Shown here: positions 52,773-61,879 of the stretch, piece by piece | Layout of the letters: every line of letters begins with the position of its first letter | Numbering within the stretch: position 1 is the stretch's first letter | Assembly: GCA_002733905.1 (NCBI GenBank) | Contig: NVXK01000004.1 | Coordinates: 1-61,879 of the forward strand | Direction: 5' to 3' | Length of the DNA: 61,879 bases | Origin: Robiginitomaculum sp. | Lineage (GTDB): Bacteria > Pseudomonadota > Alphaproteobacteria > Caulobacterales > Maricaulaceae | Notes under the pieces: generated by a model | Told to the model about the DNA's origin: nothing | What the model saw: only the letters and a program-made list of their open reading frames with translations | Databases searched by the model: none | Position numbers and translations under genes: made by a program

Positions 52773-54088
52773 TGGTTGAACTTTTACAAGATAAAGACCG
52801 TATTTTCACGAATCTTTATGGCCTACAAGATTGGCGTCTTGAAGGCGCGAAAAAACGTGGCGCATGGCTTGGTACAAAAGAAATTCTCGAAGAAGGTCGC
52901 GACTGGATTATCGACAATATGAAAGCCTCTGGCCTTCGTGGTCGTGGCGGTGCGGGGTTTCCAACAGGCCTGAAATGGTCATTCATGCCCAAAGAAGTCA
53001 CTAACCGCCCGCATTACCTCGTGGTCAATGCCGATGAGAGTGAGCCGGGTACGTGTAAAGACCGCGAAATGCTTCGCCATGACCCGCATTTGTTAATCGA
53101 AGGCTGTTTGGTCGCGAGTTTCGCTATGCAAGCACACAAATGCTATATCTATTTGCGCGGCGAATATGTTCAAGAACGTAACCGCCTACAAGCGGCCATT
53201 GACGAAGCGTATAAAGCTGGCCTCGTGGGTAAAAATGCCTGTGGGTCTGGTTGGGACTTTGATATTTATATGCACCATGGTGCAGGGGCTTATATTTGTG
53301 GCGAAGAAACTGCACTCCTTGAAAGCCTTGAAGGTAAAAAAGGTCAACCACGTCTAAAACCACCATTCCCTGCTAACTCAGGTCTTTATGGTTGCCCGAC
53401 TACGGTCAATAATGTCGAATCTATTGCCGTTGTACCGACAATTCTTCGTCGTGGCGCGACTTGGTTTAAATCATTTGGCCGTGAAAATAACGCAGGGACG
53501 AAAGTCTATTGTATCTCTGGCCATGTCAATAAACCGTGTAATGTTGAAGAAGCTTTGTCTATTCCAATGAAAACGCTTATTGAGGAATATGCAGGCGGCG
53601 TACGCGGCGGTTGGGATAACCTTAAATGTGTAATTCCAGGTGGCTCCTCTGTGCCACTTTTGCCAAAAGAAATATGCGACACAGTCTTGATGGATTTTGA
53701 TGCACTTCGTGAAGTGCAATCTGGTCTAGGGACTGCGGGTATGATTGTCATGGACAATTCAACCGATGTTGTCGCGGCGATTGCGCGTCTTTCGTATTTT
53801 TATAAACATGAGAGCTGTGGTCAATGTACGCCGTGCCGCGAAGGTACAGGTTGGATGTGGCGCGTTATGGAACGCATGGTACGCGGCGAAGCCGAAACTT
53901 CGGAAATTGATATGCTGCTCGCAGTAACCAAGCAGGTGGAAGGCCATACGATTTGTGCGCTTGGAGACGCGGCCGCTTGGCCTATCCAAGGCCTGATCCG
54001 TCATTTCCGCCACGAAATCGAAGACCGCATAGACAATTACCGCGCAGGCAAGCCTGTATTCGTATCAACCAATATTGCGGCGGAGTAA
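52772..54088 (+). CDS. nuoF: NADH-quinone oxidoreductase subunit F
   Basis: 438-aa 51-kDa subunit: NADH and FMN binding and cluster N3. [18 protein letters not shown] and [17 protein letters not shown] form the FMN/NADH sites, and [14 protein letters not shown] plus [13 protein letters not shown] supply the [4Fe-4S] cysteines. [18 protein letters not shown] is standard. Confidence 0.96.
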   Translation: MVELLQDKDRIFTNLYGLQDWRLEGAKKRGAWLGTKEILEEGRDWIIDNMKASGLRGRGGAGFPTGLKWSFMPKEVTNRPHYLVVNADESEPGTCKDREMLRHDPHLLIEGCLVASFAMQAHKCYIYLRGEYVQERNRLQAAIDEAYKAGLVGKNACGSGWDFDIYMHHGAGAYICGEETALLESLEGKKGQPRLKPPFPANSGLYGCPTTVNNVESIAVVPTILRRGATWFKSFGRENNAGTKVYCISGHVNKPCNVEEALSIPMKTLIEEYAGGVRGGWDNLKCVIPGGSSVPLLPKEICDTVLMDFDALREVQSGLGTAGMIVMDNSTDVVAAIARLSYFYKHESCGQCTPCREGTGWMWRVMERMVRGEAETSEIDMLLAVTKQVEGHTICALGDAAAWPIQGLIRHFRHEIEDRIDNYRAGKPVFVSTNIAAE

Positions 54089-54091
54089 GAG

Positions 54092-54544
54092 ATGCTAGGA
54101 CGGATATTAACATACGATTATAGACGTAAAAATGGTATCATCTCAGGCGAAGATGGTGACAGATACGACTTCATTGGCGGCGAATTTAGAGGCGAACTCC
54201 CAACACTCCGCGTTGGCGCGAGCGTCGATTTCAAACCGCATGATGAAATTGCTACCGATATATATTTGTCCGTCCATGCCGCCCAAGGCGCAACAGGCAA
54301 TAAAGATAAAATTGTAGCCGCACTGCTTGCCTTTTTTCTGGGCGGACTGGGTATACACAAGTTTTACCTCGGAAAAACTTCAGCAGGTGTCATTATGCTC
54401 TTAATGGGGACGATTGGATGGCTTCTGATTTTGCCGGGTTTAGCGGTTTGTATCATAGCATTTATTGAATTTATTATCTATCTGACTAAGTCAGATCAGG
54501 ATTTTCATGACCAATATGTTCTTGGCAATAAGGCTTGGTTTTAG
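54092..54544 (+). CDS. Cold-shock-like OB-fold / TM2 domain protein inside the nuo operon
   Basis: 150 aa. N-terminal domain (about 1-62) looks like a cold-shock-type OB-fold: GRILTYDYRRKNGIISGEDG, then GASVDFKP and ATDIYL. C-terminal TM2 domain (about 68-150) has AALLAFFLGGLGIHKFYLGK, VIMLLMGTIGWL and a second helix. The N-terminus would face the cytoplasm and the DxF-type TM2 motif is partly replaced. It lies 3 bp after nuoF and overlaps the alternative nuoG start, so it is cotranscribed. The same layout is not part of known complex I; a role in assembly or RNA handling near the membrane is speculation. Confidence 0.8.
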   Translation: MLGRILTYDYRRKNGIISGEDGDRYDFIGGEFRGELPTLRVGASVDFKPHDEIATDIYLSVHAAQGATGNKDKIVAALLAFFLGGLGIHKFYLGKTSAGVIMLLMGTIGWLLILPGLAVCIIAFIEFIIYLTKSDQDFHDQYVLGNKAWF

Positions 54545-54564
54545 ACCAAAAAATAGAGAAAAGC

Positions 54565-56670
54565 ATGACCGATCTACGTAAAGTAAATATTGATGGCACA
54601 GAAATCGAAGTCCCTGCGGACTATACGGTTATGCAAGCCTGTGAGAGCGCAGGGGCGGAAATTCCGCGCTTTTGTTATCATGAGCGCCTGTCGATTGCGG
54701 GCAATTGCCGTATGTGTCTTGTCGAATGGGTCGGCGCGCCGAAACCACAGGCGTCTTGTGCGTTGCAAGTAAAAGATTTACGTCCGAACCGTGACGGCAC
54801 ACCTGCCAATATCCGTACAGATTCCGAAGTCGTGAAAAAAGCCCGTGAAGGGGTGATGGAATTTCTTTTGATCAACCATCCACTTGATTGCCCAATTTGT
54901 GACCAAGCAGGTGAGTGCGATTTGCAAGACCAATCTATGGGTTATGGTTCTGGTACGTCTCGTTATGACGAGCACAAACGCGCTGTAGACGACAAATTCA
55001 TGGGCCCATTGGTGAAAACCGTCATGACACGTTGTATTCAATGTACCCGTTGTGTGCGTTTTATTACCGAAGTTGCAGGCGTCGAAGAAATTGGCTTGGT
55101 TTCACGTGGTGAAGACGCGGAAATCACAACATATCTTGAAAAATCACTGACATCTGAAATGTCTGGTAATGTGATTGATTTGTGTCCTGTTGGCGCACTG
55201 ACATCAAAGCCATATGAGTTTAACGCCCGTCCGTGGGAATTAGAAGCAACGGAATCTATCGACGTGATGGACGCGGTTGGTTCAAATATTCGTGTCGATA
55301 GTCGTGGCGGCCGCGTGATGCGTGTCCTACCGATTATCAATGATGATATTAACGAGGAATGGATTTCTGATAAAACCCGTTTCATCTGGGATGGTCTTGG
55401 ACGTCAACGCCTTGATAAACCATATATCCGCAAAGACGGAAAACTTGTAGCCGTAACATGGGGCGAAGCTCTCGACCTCGCGGCGAGTAAATTAAAGGCT
55501 GATCCCGAAACAATCGGCGCGGTCGCAGGTGATCTTGCAGATAGCGAGTCCATGAAAGCTCTCAAAGATTTGATGGATGCTCTTGGTGTGAAGAATATGG
55601 ATTGTCGCCAAGACGGTTCACCGCTCGGCAATGGCCCACGTCAAGAATACCTCATGAATACGACGATTGCAGGTATCGAAGAAGCTGACGCGCTTCTTAT
55701 TGTTGGCGCAAATGTTCGTCACGAAGCGCCTCTTGTGAATACGCGTATTCGTAAAAGCTGGATATATTCAGAGCTTGAAATTGCCATGGTCGGCGAAGCC
55801 TATGACCTTACCTATGATTATGATCATATCGGTGAGAGCGCGGTAGAACTGGAAGCCTTGCTTAAGTCTACAAAAGGATTTGCCAAAAAGCTAAAAGCTG
55901 CGAAAAACCCAATGATTTTGATCGGTCAAGGCGCATTAAACCGTAAAGACGGTTTGCAAATCTTGCGTTTGTGCGGTGAAATTGCCAAGAAATACAATAT
56001 GGTACGCGAAGGTTGGAACGGCTTTAACGTACTTCACACGGCGGCAAGTCGTGTTGCTGGTCTTGATATGGACTTTTTGCCAAAGAATGACGGACTTGAT
56101 TTCACAGGCATTTTAGACGGTGCGAAAAACGGCACAATCAAAACAGTGTTTTCGCTTGGCGCGGACGAAATTGCACCAAATGCATTTGGTGATGCTTTCG
56201 TAATTTACCTCGGCAGTCACGGCGACCAAGGTGCACATCGTGCAGACCTTATTTTACCTGCGGCGGCGTACACTGAAAAAGATGCGCTTTGGGTCAATAC
56301 CGAAGGTCGCGTACAAATGGGCCGTATGGCTGTACCGCCAAAAGGTGAGGCTAAAGCTGACTGGGCAATTATTCGCGCCTTGTCTTCTAAGTGTGACCGT
56401 ACATTGCCATATAATAATATCGAAGAATTACGTACGAAACTCTTTGCGGATTACCCAACATTTGCAGGTGTCAATGTGGCGCCAGGTGCAGAGGGGGCTA
56501 CTGATTTTGACCCATCAAAACTGGGGAAAACAGGCAAGGTGAATAAAGCTCCGCTCCGCTCACCCATCGCAGATTTCTATTTCACCAACCCAATCGCGCG
56601 CGCAAGTACGGTGATGGCCGAATGCTCGGCGGTGGCGAATGAAAATATGATCAATGAGGCGGCAGAATAA
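54565..56670 (+). CDS. nuoG: NADH-quinone oxidoreductase subunit G
   Basis: 701-aa 75-kDa subunit with several iron-sulfur clusters. N-terminal [2Fe-2S] site ([19 protein letters not shown]), His-ligated [4Fe-4S] in [18 protein letters not shown], and [10 protein letters not shown]. The C-terminal part is a molybdopterin-oxidoreductase-like scaffold. The ATG at 54565 begins [11 protein letters not shown] and is the better start; a GTG at 54535 overlaps the previous gene. Overlaps nuoH by 1 bp. Confidence 0.96.
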   Translation: MTDLRKVNIDGTEIEVPADYTVMQACESAGAEIPRFCYHERLSIAGNCRMCLVEWVGAPKPQASCALQVKDLRPNRDGTPANIRTDSEVVKKAREGVMEFLLINHPLDCPICDQAGECDLQDQSMGYGSGTSRYDEHKRAVDDKFMGPLVKTVMTRCIQCTRCVRFITEVAGVEEIGLVSRGEDAEITTYLEKSLTSEMSGNVIDLCPVGALTSKPYEFNARPWELEATESIDVMDAVGSNIRVDSRGGRVMRVLPIINDDINEEWISDKTRFIWDGLGRQRLDKPYIRKDGKLVAVTWGEALDLAASKLKADPETIGAVAGDLADSESMKALKDLMDALGVKNMDCRQDGSPLGNGPRQEYLMNTTIAGIEEADALLIVGANVRHEAPLVNTRIRKSWIYSELEIAMVGEAYDLTYDYDHIGESAVELEALLKSTKGFAKKLKAAKNPMILIGQGALNRKDGLQILRLCGEIAKKYNMVREGWNGFNVLHTAASRVAGLDMDFLPKNDGLDFTGILDGAKNGTIKTVFSLGADEIAPNAFGDAFVIYLGSHGDQGAHRADLILPAAAYTEKDALWVNTEGRVQMGRMAVPPKGEAKADWAIIRALSSKCDRTLPYNNIEELRTKLFADYPTFAGVNVAPGAEGATDFDPSKLGKTGKVNKAPLRSPIADFYFTNPIARASTVMAECSAVANENMINEAAE

Positions 56671-57731
56671 TGGAAGTCTTTGGCATAGAATTTAGCTGGT
56701 TAGCCGTAAAACTAATCCAAATTGGATTGTTTGTTGCGGTGCTTTTGGTTGGTCTCGCATTTTTGCTCTTAATGGACCGCAAGGTCTGGGCGGCTGTGCA
56801 AATGCGCCGTGGTCCTAATGTTGTTGGTGCGTTTGGTTTATTGCAATCTTTCGCCGACTTTATTAAATTTGTGGTCAAAGAATTGATCATTCCAGCAGGT
56901 GCAGACAAAGCCTTGTTCATCATCGCGCCTATTTTAACGCTCGTTATGGCATTTGGCGCGTGGGCGGTTATTCCTGCGGCGCCGGGTTGGGTCATTTCTG
57001 ATCTCAATATCGGTATTTTATACTGGCTCGCTATCTCCTCCCTTGGGGTTTACGGTATTATCATTGGTGGGTGGGCGTCTAACTCGAAATATCCGTTCTT
57101 GGGCGCATTACGTTCAACTGCACAGATGGTTTCATATGAAGTCTCAATCGGGTTTATCCTTATTCCCGTTATTCTTTTGGTGGGTTCCCTAAACCTGACT
57201 GAAATTGTAGACGCGCAAGCGGGTGGCTTTTGGCATTGGCACATTACTTTGCTTGATTTTAGTAATCCAAAATCTCTCGTTCTTTTCCCGATTATGTTTT
57301 ATATGTTTGTGCTGTTCTTCATATCGGCACTTGCGGAAACCAACCGTCCACCGTTTGATTTGGCCGAGGCCGAGTCAGAATTGGTTGCTGGTTATCAGGT
57401 CGAGTATTCTTCAACGGCTTATTTGCTGTTTATGATCGGCGAATACCTAAATATCGTATTGATGTGTGCAATGTTGACATTGCTCTTTCTTGGTGGTTGG
57501 CACGCACCTGTAGATATTGGTGTGCAATTCATGCCGCCATTCTTCTGGTTCGCCATCAAACTCGTCTTTATGTTCTTCTTGTTTGCTATGGTGAAAGCAA
57601 TCGTACCACGTTACCGCTATGACCAACTTATGCGTTTGGGCTGGAAAGTTTTCCTTCCAACGTCATTGGTAGCAGTCGTTCTTGTATCTGGTTATGTGGT
57701 TATGTTTGGCCGCTTGGCAGTAGGAGGTTAA
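56670..57731 (+). CDS. nuoH: NADH-quinone oxidoreductase subunit H
   Basis: 353-aa polytopic subunit at the quinone-site/membrane-arm junction. Canonical [58 protein letters not shown] and [17 protein letters not shown]; eight helices expected. Overlaps nuoG stop by one base. Confidence 0.97.
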   Translation: MEVFGIEFSWLAVKLIQIGLFVAVLLVGLAFLLLMDRKVWAAVQMRRGPNVVGAFGLLQSFADFIKFVVKELIIPAGADKALFIIAPILTLVMAFGAWAVIPAAPGWVISDLNIGILYWLAISSLGVYGIIIGGWASNSKYPFLGALRSTAQMVSYEVSIGFILIPVILLVGSLNLTEIVDAQAGGFWHWHITLLDFSNPKSLVLFPIMFYMFVLFFISALAETNRPPFDLAEAESELVAGYQVEYSSTAYLLFMIGEYLNIVLMCAMLTLLFLGGWHAPVDIGVQFMPPFFWFAIKLVFMFFLFAMVKAIVPRYRYDQLMRLGWKVFLPTSLVAVVLVSGYVVMFGRLAVGG

Positions 57732-57732
57732 G

Positions 57733-58224
57733 ATGTTTCTTCGTATTCGACAATTTATCAAAGCTGCGTTTTTCTTGGAATTTATCAAGGCGTTTATGCT
57801 TGCGATGAAGTATTTCTTCGCCAAAAAAGCCACGATTAACTACCCATTTGAAAAAGGCCCCTTATCCCCACGTTTTCGTGGTGAACATGCGTTGCGTCGT
57901 TATCCGAACGGCGAAGAGCGCTGTATTGCCTGTAAGCTTTGCGAAGCGATCTGCCCGGCGCAAGCCATTGTGATCGAAGCCGAGCCTCGTGATGATGGTT
58001 CACGCCGTACAACGAAATACGATATTGATATGACCAAATGTATTTATTGCGGTCTATGCCAAGAAGCCTGTCCAGTTGACGCGATTGTCGAGGGGCCAAA
58101 CTTCGAGTTTGCGACGGAAACCCGCGAAGAGCTATTTTACGACAAAGATCGTTTGCTTGCCAATGGTGACCGTTGGGAACGCGAAATCGCTATGAATTTA
58201 GAAAAGGATGCACCCTACAGATAG
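57733..58224 (+). CDS. nuoI: NADH-quinone oxidoreductase subunit I
   Basis: 163-aa ferredoxin-like subunit with clusters N6a and N6b. Two complete [4Fe-4S] motifs: [13 protein letters not shown] and [13 protein letters not shown]. Alphaproteobacterial signatures [30 protein letters not shown]. Two bases after nuoH. Confidence 0.97.
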   Translation: MFLRIRQFIKAAFFLEFIKAFMLAMKYFFAKKATINYPFEKGPLSPRFRGEHALRRYPNGEERCIACKLCEAICPAQAIVIEAEPRDDGSRRTTKYDIDMTKCIYCGLCQEACPVDAIVEGPNFEFATETREELFYDKDRLLANGDRWEREIAMNLEKDAPYR

Positions 58225-58236
58225 GGGAAGTGGATT

Positions 58237-58839
58237 ATGTTACCAGTTATTGCCTTTTATGTTCTGTCTGCATTTGTTGTCGGTGCTGCCTTTATGGTTG
58301 TCGCCGCGCGTAACCCTGTTCACGCGGTTATGTACCTCATTTTGACATTTTTCTCTGCCGCAGGTCTATTTATTTTGATGGGTGCAGAGTTTCTCGCACT
58401 CCTTCTCATCATGGTATATGTGGGTGCGGTTGCCGTATTGTTTATGTTCGTCGTCATGATGCTTGATGTTGATTTCGTCGAGCTGAAAAAAGGCTTCTTA
58501 CAACATGTGCCAATGGGCGTTGTTGTCGGTGGCGTTTTGTTAACTGAAATGATTCTTGTCGGGGCATATTCCTTGGCAAAACCGTCTCAAGGCGTTATTT
58601 TAGCACCTAAAGATAGCTCGAATATCAAAGAATTGGGCAATGTACTTTACACCGAATATGCATTTTTCTTCGAAGGTGTCGGCCTTGTTCTTCTGGTTGC
58701 GCTGATCGGTGCAATCGTATTGACATTGCGGACACGTGAAGGCGTTAAACGTCAAAATATTGCAGACCAAATTGCACGTACACGTGAAGAGGGCGTTGAG
58801 CTTGTTGACGTGGAATCAGGAGAGGGAATTGGATCATGA
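58237..58839 (+). CDS. nuoJ: NADH-quinone oxidoreductase subunit J
   Basis: 200-aa membrane subunit. Conserved [60 protein letters not shown] including the pi-bulge helix region and the Glu in GAEF. Stop overlaps nuoK start (4 bp). Confidence 0.94.
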   Translation: MLPVIAFYVLSAFVVGAAFMVVAARNPVHAVMYLILTFFSAAGLFILMGAEFLALLLIMVYVGAVAVLFMFVVMMLDVDFVELKKGFLQHVPMGVVVGGVLLTEMILVGAYSLAKPSQGVILAPKDSSNIKELGNVLYTEYAFFFEGVGLVLLVALIGAIVLTLRTREGVKRQNIADQIARTREEGVELVDVESGEGIGS

Positions 58840-59144
58840 GTATCGGACTTTCACATTATCTGATTGTTGCGGCGATTTTGTTCACCATTGGCGTGTTCGG
58901 TATTTTCGTAAATCGTAAAAATATCATCATTATTATGATGTGCATCGAGCTTATCCTTTTGGCTGTGAATATTAATTTTGTCGCCTTTGCGACCCATTCA
59001 GGTGATCTAGCAGGGCAAGTTTTTGCTATGTTTATTCTTACTGTTGCCGCCGCCGAAGCCGCTGTTGGCCTCGCTATTCTCGTCGTTTATTTCCGTAACC
59101 GTGGTGACATCGCCGTGGAAGACGCCAATTTGATGAAGGGCTAA
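58836..59144 (+). CDS. nuoK: NADH-quinone oxidoreductase subunit K
   Basis: 102-aa three-helix membrane subunit. Both proton-channel glutamates are present: [15 protein letters not shown] and [17 protein letters not shown]. Typical length. Confidence 0.96.
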   Translation: MSIGLSHYLIVAAILFTIGVFGIFVNRKNIIIIMMCIELILLAVNINFVAFATHSGDLAGQVFAMFILTVAAAEAAVGLAILVVYFRNRGDIAVEDANLMKG

Positions 59145-59147
59145 AGA

Positions 59148-61190
59148 ATGCACACCGAAATTCTTATAATTGTCTTTGGCCCCTTAATTGGCGCAATGAT
59201 TGCGGGTCTATTTGGTCGCAAGATTGGCCATAATGCGGCGCAAACAGTTACGACCGGTTTCTTAATCCTGTCTGCGCTGTTGTCATGGCATGTCTTTATT
59301 CAGGTCGGCTTTGGCCATGAAACAACTGAAATCAATTTGTTTAGATGGATTGATGTCGGCAGTTTCCAAGCCAATTGGGCGCTAAAAATTGATACGCTTA
59401 CTGCGGTTATGTTCGTGGTCGTTAACTCTGTGTCTGCGCTCGTGCATATTTATTCATGGGGCTATATGAGCGAAGATCCGCACAAAGCGCGCTTCTTCTC
59501 GTATTTGTCTTATTTCACATTCGCCATGTTGATGCTCGTAACCTCAAATAACTTCATCCAATTATTCTTTGGTTGGGAAGGGGTGGGCGTTGCCTCATAT
59601 CTCTTAATCGGTTTTTGGTACAAAAAACCATCAGCCAATGCGGCGGCGATCAAAGCCTTTGTAACCAACAGAGTTGGCGATGTAGGTTTGGCGCTTGGTA
59701 TTTTTGCCATCTATTTTGTATTCGGAAGTGTAAATTTCGACACTGTCTTTGCACACATCCATGACAAGAAAGACCTCGTTCTTCCTTTCTTAGGCTTTGA
59801 ATTCAGCGCAATGGAATTAATTGCAGGGCTTCTGTTTATTGGCGCTATGGGGAAATCGGCACAATTCGTACTCCATGTTTGGCTACCAGATGCTATGGAA
59901 GGCCCGACACCTGTGTCCGCGCTTATCCATGCGGCGACAATGGTGACAGCAGGGGTGTTCCTTGTTTGCCGCGCTGCGCCAATTTATGACGCCGCGCCTT
60001 ATGTTGCGGGCTTTATTACTGTCCTTGGTGCGTTCACAGCTTTCTTTGCAGCCACGGTTGGTCTTGTACAAAACGATATCAAACGCGTGATTGCATATTC
60101 AACCTGTTCACAGCTTGGCTATATGTTTTTTGCCGCAGGTCTTGGTGCATATAATGCGGCCATGTTCCATCTCTTTACCCATGCGTTCTTTAAAGCGCTT
60201 TTGTTCTTGTGCGCGGGTTCCGTAATTCACGCTCTACATCACGAACAAGATATGCGTAAAATGGGCGGTATTTGGAAGAAGGTTAAGCTTACCTATGTCT
60301 TGATGATTATCGGTACGCTCGCGCTTACAGGCGTAGGTATCCCGGGCTTTGTCGGTTTTGCAGGTTTCTATTCAAAAGACGCGATTATCGAAGCGGCTTA
60401 CGCCGCAGGTGCCGCAGGACATAACGCGCCGGGTGTGATTGCATTCTGGGCAGGTTTAATCGCAGCGGCGATGACATCCTTCTATTCATGGCGTCTTATC
60501 TTTATGACCTTCCATGGTAAGTTTCGTGGCGACCATCATACATTTGATCATGCACACGAATCTCCGAAAGTCATGCTCGTGCCTTTGATCGTGTTATCAA
60601 TAGGTGCTTTGTTTGCAGGTGGTTTTTTCTTTGCCAAATTCATGGGCGTAGATGTCAACGCATTCTGGAACGGTGCTTTACCGGGACTAGGCGGCGGACA
60701 CGAAGTCGTGAGTGCACACGGCGCTGTTGCTGATGCTCATGGCGTCGTAACGACAGGCCACGGCGAAGAGGCAGCACACGGCGGCGGTCATCATGATTTC
60801 CCAACTTGGGTATTGTGGGCACCATTCGCAGTCACACTCGGCGGGTTTATTGTGGCGTGGTTTATGTATATCTGGAAAAACGGTACGCAAAAACGTATCG
60901 ATGCAGAGGGCGGAATGGTTTATAATTTCCTTCTCAACAAATGGTATATTGATGAGCTTTACGAAGCGACAATTATACGCGGTACGCGTAAGCTTGGTGA
61001 TCTCTTCTGGAAAATCGGTGATGTGAAAATCATTGATGGTCTCGGGCCAAACGGTATTGCCGCAGTCACCATGGCCGCAGGTCGCAAAATGTCTAAGTTC
61101 CAAACAGGCTTTATCTTCCAATATGCATTGGTCATGTTGGTCGGGGTCGCCGCTTTGGTTGGTTATATTTCAATGAATGTAGGTGGTTAG
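59148..61190 (+). CDS. nuoL: NADH-quinone oxidoreductase subunit L
   Basis: 680-aa proton-pumping antiporter-like subunit at the distal end of the membrane arm. Conserved FFGWEGVGVASYLLIGFWYKKPSANAAAIKAFVTNRVGD, HVWLPDAMEGPTPVSALIHAATMVTAGVFLVCR and KALLFLCAGSVIHALHHEQDMRKMGG are present. Between the last helices, about residues 515-550, there is an unusual Gly/His-rich loop. The C-terminal lateral helix and final helix follow. Confidence 0.97.
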   Translation: MHTEILIIVFGPLIGAMIAGLFGRKIGHNAAQTVTTGFLILSALLSWHVFIQVGFGHETTEINLFRWIDVGSFQANWALKIDTLTAVMFVVVNSVSALVHIYSWGYMSEDPHKARFFSYLSYFTFAMLMLVTSNNFIQLFFGWEGVGVASYLLIGFWYKKPSANAAAIKAFVTNRVGDVGLALGIFAIYFVFGSVNFDTVFAHIHDKKDLVLPFLGFEFSAMELIAGLLFIGAMGKSAQFVLHVWLPDAMEGPTPVSALIHAATMVTAGVFLVCRAAPIYDAAPYVAGFITVLGAFTAFFAATVGLVQNDIKRVIAYSTCSQLGYMFFAAGLGAYNAAMFHLFTHAFFKALLFLCAGSVIHALHHEQDMRKMGGIWKKVKLTYVLMIIGTLALTGVGIPGFVGFAGFYSKDAIIEAAYAAGAAGHNAPGVIAFWAGLIAAAMTSFYSWRLIFMTFHGKFRGDHHTFDHAHESPKVMLVPLIVLSIGALFAGGFFFAKFMGVDVNAFWNGALPGLGGGHEVVSAHGAVADAHGVVTTGHGEEAAHGGGHHDFPTWVLWAPFAVTLGGFIVAWFMYIWKNGTQKRIDAEGGMVYNFLLNKWYIDELYEATIIRGTRKLGDLFWKIGDVKIIDGLGPNGIAAVTMAAGRKMSKFQTGFIFQYALVMLVGVAALVGYISMNVGG

Positions 61191-61193
61191 ATC

Positions 61194-61879
61194 ATGTTTA
61201 ACGGTGTTCCTTACTTACTGTCTGTCATTACTTTCATCCCGTTCCTGACGGCGGTGTTCTTGATGGGTATGTCAAAAATGTCCCGTGCGGATTCAAAAAG
61301 CCAAATCGAAGCGAATGCGCCACTTGTCGCGCTTGTTTCGACACTGGCTGTCTTTGGGCTTTCATTATTGATGTTATTCAATTTCGACCCGACAACGGCG
61401 GATTACCAATTCCTCGAAGAGGTTGATTGGCTCGGCGGCGGTATTAAATACCGCATGGGCGTAGACGGAATCTCCGTGCTCTTTATCGTGCTGACAACAT
61501 TTTTGACCCCATTGTGTATCATTGCCAGCTCTAAAACCATCAAGACGAGAATGCTCGAATATATGGTGGCATTTCTGATCTTGGAAACGCTGATGATTGG
61601 CGTGTTTTGTGCACTTGATATGGTGTTATTCTATATCTTCTTTGAAGCGGTTCTCTTGCCAATGTTTATCATTATTGGTGTTTGGGGCGGTGCAAACAAA
61701 GTCTATGCGGCGTATAAATTCTTCCTCTTCACTTTGCTTGGCTCAGTCTTGATGCTCGCAGCAATGCTCTGGATATATTATTATTCTGGCACAGTCGGAG
61801 ACCCTACAACCGATATTCGCGCGCTTTCTAAACTGGATATTCCTGGGAGTGCACAGACATGGCTATGGCTTGCATTCTT
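61194..61879 (+). CDS. nuoM: NADH-quinone oxidoreductase subunit M (partial, 3' end beyond window)
   Basis: Read directly: ATG at 61194, open to the window end (228 codons). Antiporter-like subunit of the membrane arm. Recognised by SVITFIPFLTAVF, KYRMGVDGISVLFIVLTTFLTPLCI, FYIFFEAVLLPMFIIIGVWGG (proton-pump Glu in FFEA) and AAYKFFLFTLLGSVLML. Starts 3 bases after nuoL. Confidence 0.95.
   Translation, partial: MFNGVPYLLSVITFIPFLTAVFLMGMSKMSRADSKSQIEANAPLVALVSTLAVFGLSLLMLFNFDPTTADYQFLEEVDWLGGGIKYRMGVDGISVLFIVLTTFLTPLCIIASSKTIKTRMLEYMVAFLILETLMIGVFCALDMVLFYIFFEAVLLPMFIIIGVWGGANKVYAAYKFFLFTLLGSVLMLAAMLWIYYYSGTVGDPTTDIRALSKLDIPGSAQTWLWLAF

Noticed and set aside
55099-55111. Partial parS-like GTTTCACGTGGTG in nuoG
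   Set aside because: Symmetry is broken and the 3' half does not match; it is explained by the nuoG protein sequence.
1-61879. Search for tRNA, rRNA, CRISPR arrays, insertion sequences and integrases
   Set aside because: No cloverleaf-like tRNA, no repeat-spacer array, no transposase or integrase reading frame was recognised on either strand.

Overview
The window is a gene-dense stretch of an alphaproteobacterial chromosome, apart from its first ~1.2 kb. The lineage is inferred, not proven. The evidence is a full nuoA-to-nuoM run in alphaproteobacterial order with small accessory genes inside it, a compact gsp operon, many exported peptidases of the kind seen in marine Hyphomonadaceae/Maricaulales-like bacteria, and the moderate base composition. 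The first ~1.2 kb is visibly AT-richer. It carries Bacteroidetes-like fragments (a sigma-54 response regulator and, head-to-head on the other strand, the N-terminus of an exported repeat protein) that meet at a TTTAATTAAA palindrome. It looks like a chimeric contig end or foreign DNA.

Layout. 1.3-2.8 kb: an aldehyde dehydrogenase. 2.9-13.3 kb: a type II secretion operon, gspC-D-E-F-G-H-I-J-K-L-M, closed by a small lipoprotein gene; no prepilin peptidase (gspO) is present. 13.3-14.8 kb: a second aldehyde dehydrogenase. 14.8-18.05 kb (minus): a fused alpha/beta 2-oxoacid dehydrogenase E1 coupled to a FabD-like acyltransferase that has lost the malonyl-binding arginine. 18.1-36.1 kb: mostly exported or lipid-anchored hydrolases (amidohydrolase/beta-propeller, three M28 peptidases, M1 aminopeptidase, M20 amidohydrolase), with a desaturase, a beta-carbonic anhydrase, VOC and GST proteins, two glycosyltransferase-like genes and a nitronate monooxygenase. 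The gsp operon plausibly serves some of these exported enzymes, but the sequence does not prove it.

36.2-40.7 kb: a BON/OmpA envelope protein, a membrane-anchored protein joining a helix-hairpin-helix to a DUF2853 domain, an intrinsic terminator, a phage-type M15 peptidase/holin-like pair and a DUF3667 membrane protein. 40.7-46.9 kb: an operon of two SDRs, an APH-type kinase and three acyl-CoA dehydrogenases. The kinase and last dehydrogenase match the two halves of animal ACAD10/11, suggesting a 4-hydroxyacyl-CoA pathway. 46.9-48.6 kb: an exported YtcJ-like amidohydrolase. 48.9 kb to the end: complex I, nuoABC-[GFA]-DEF-[cold-shock/TM2]-GHIJKL and the start of nuoM.

The most notable non-coding signal is a perfect parS consensus palindrome (34552-34567) inside the M20 gene and a near-consensus palindrome with the same 12-bp core (29948-29963) inside a glycosyltransferase gene. 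Together they suggest this region lies in the origin-proximal ParB-loading zone. No tRNA, rRNA, CRISPR array or insertion sequence was recognised.
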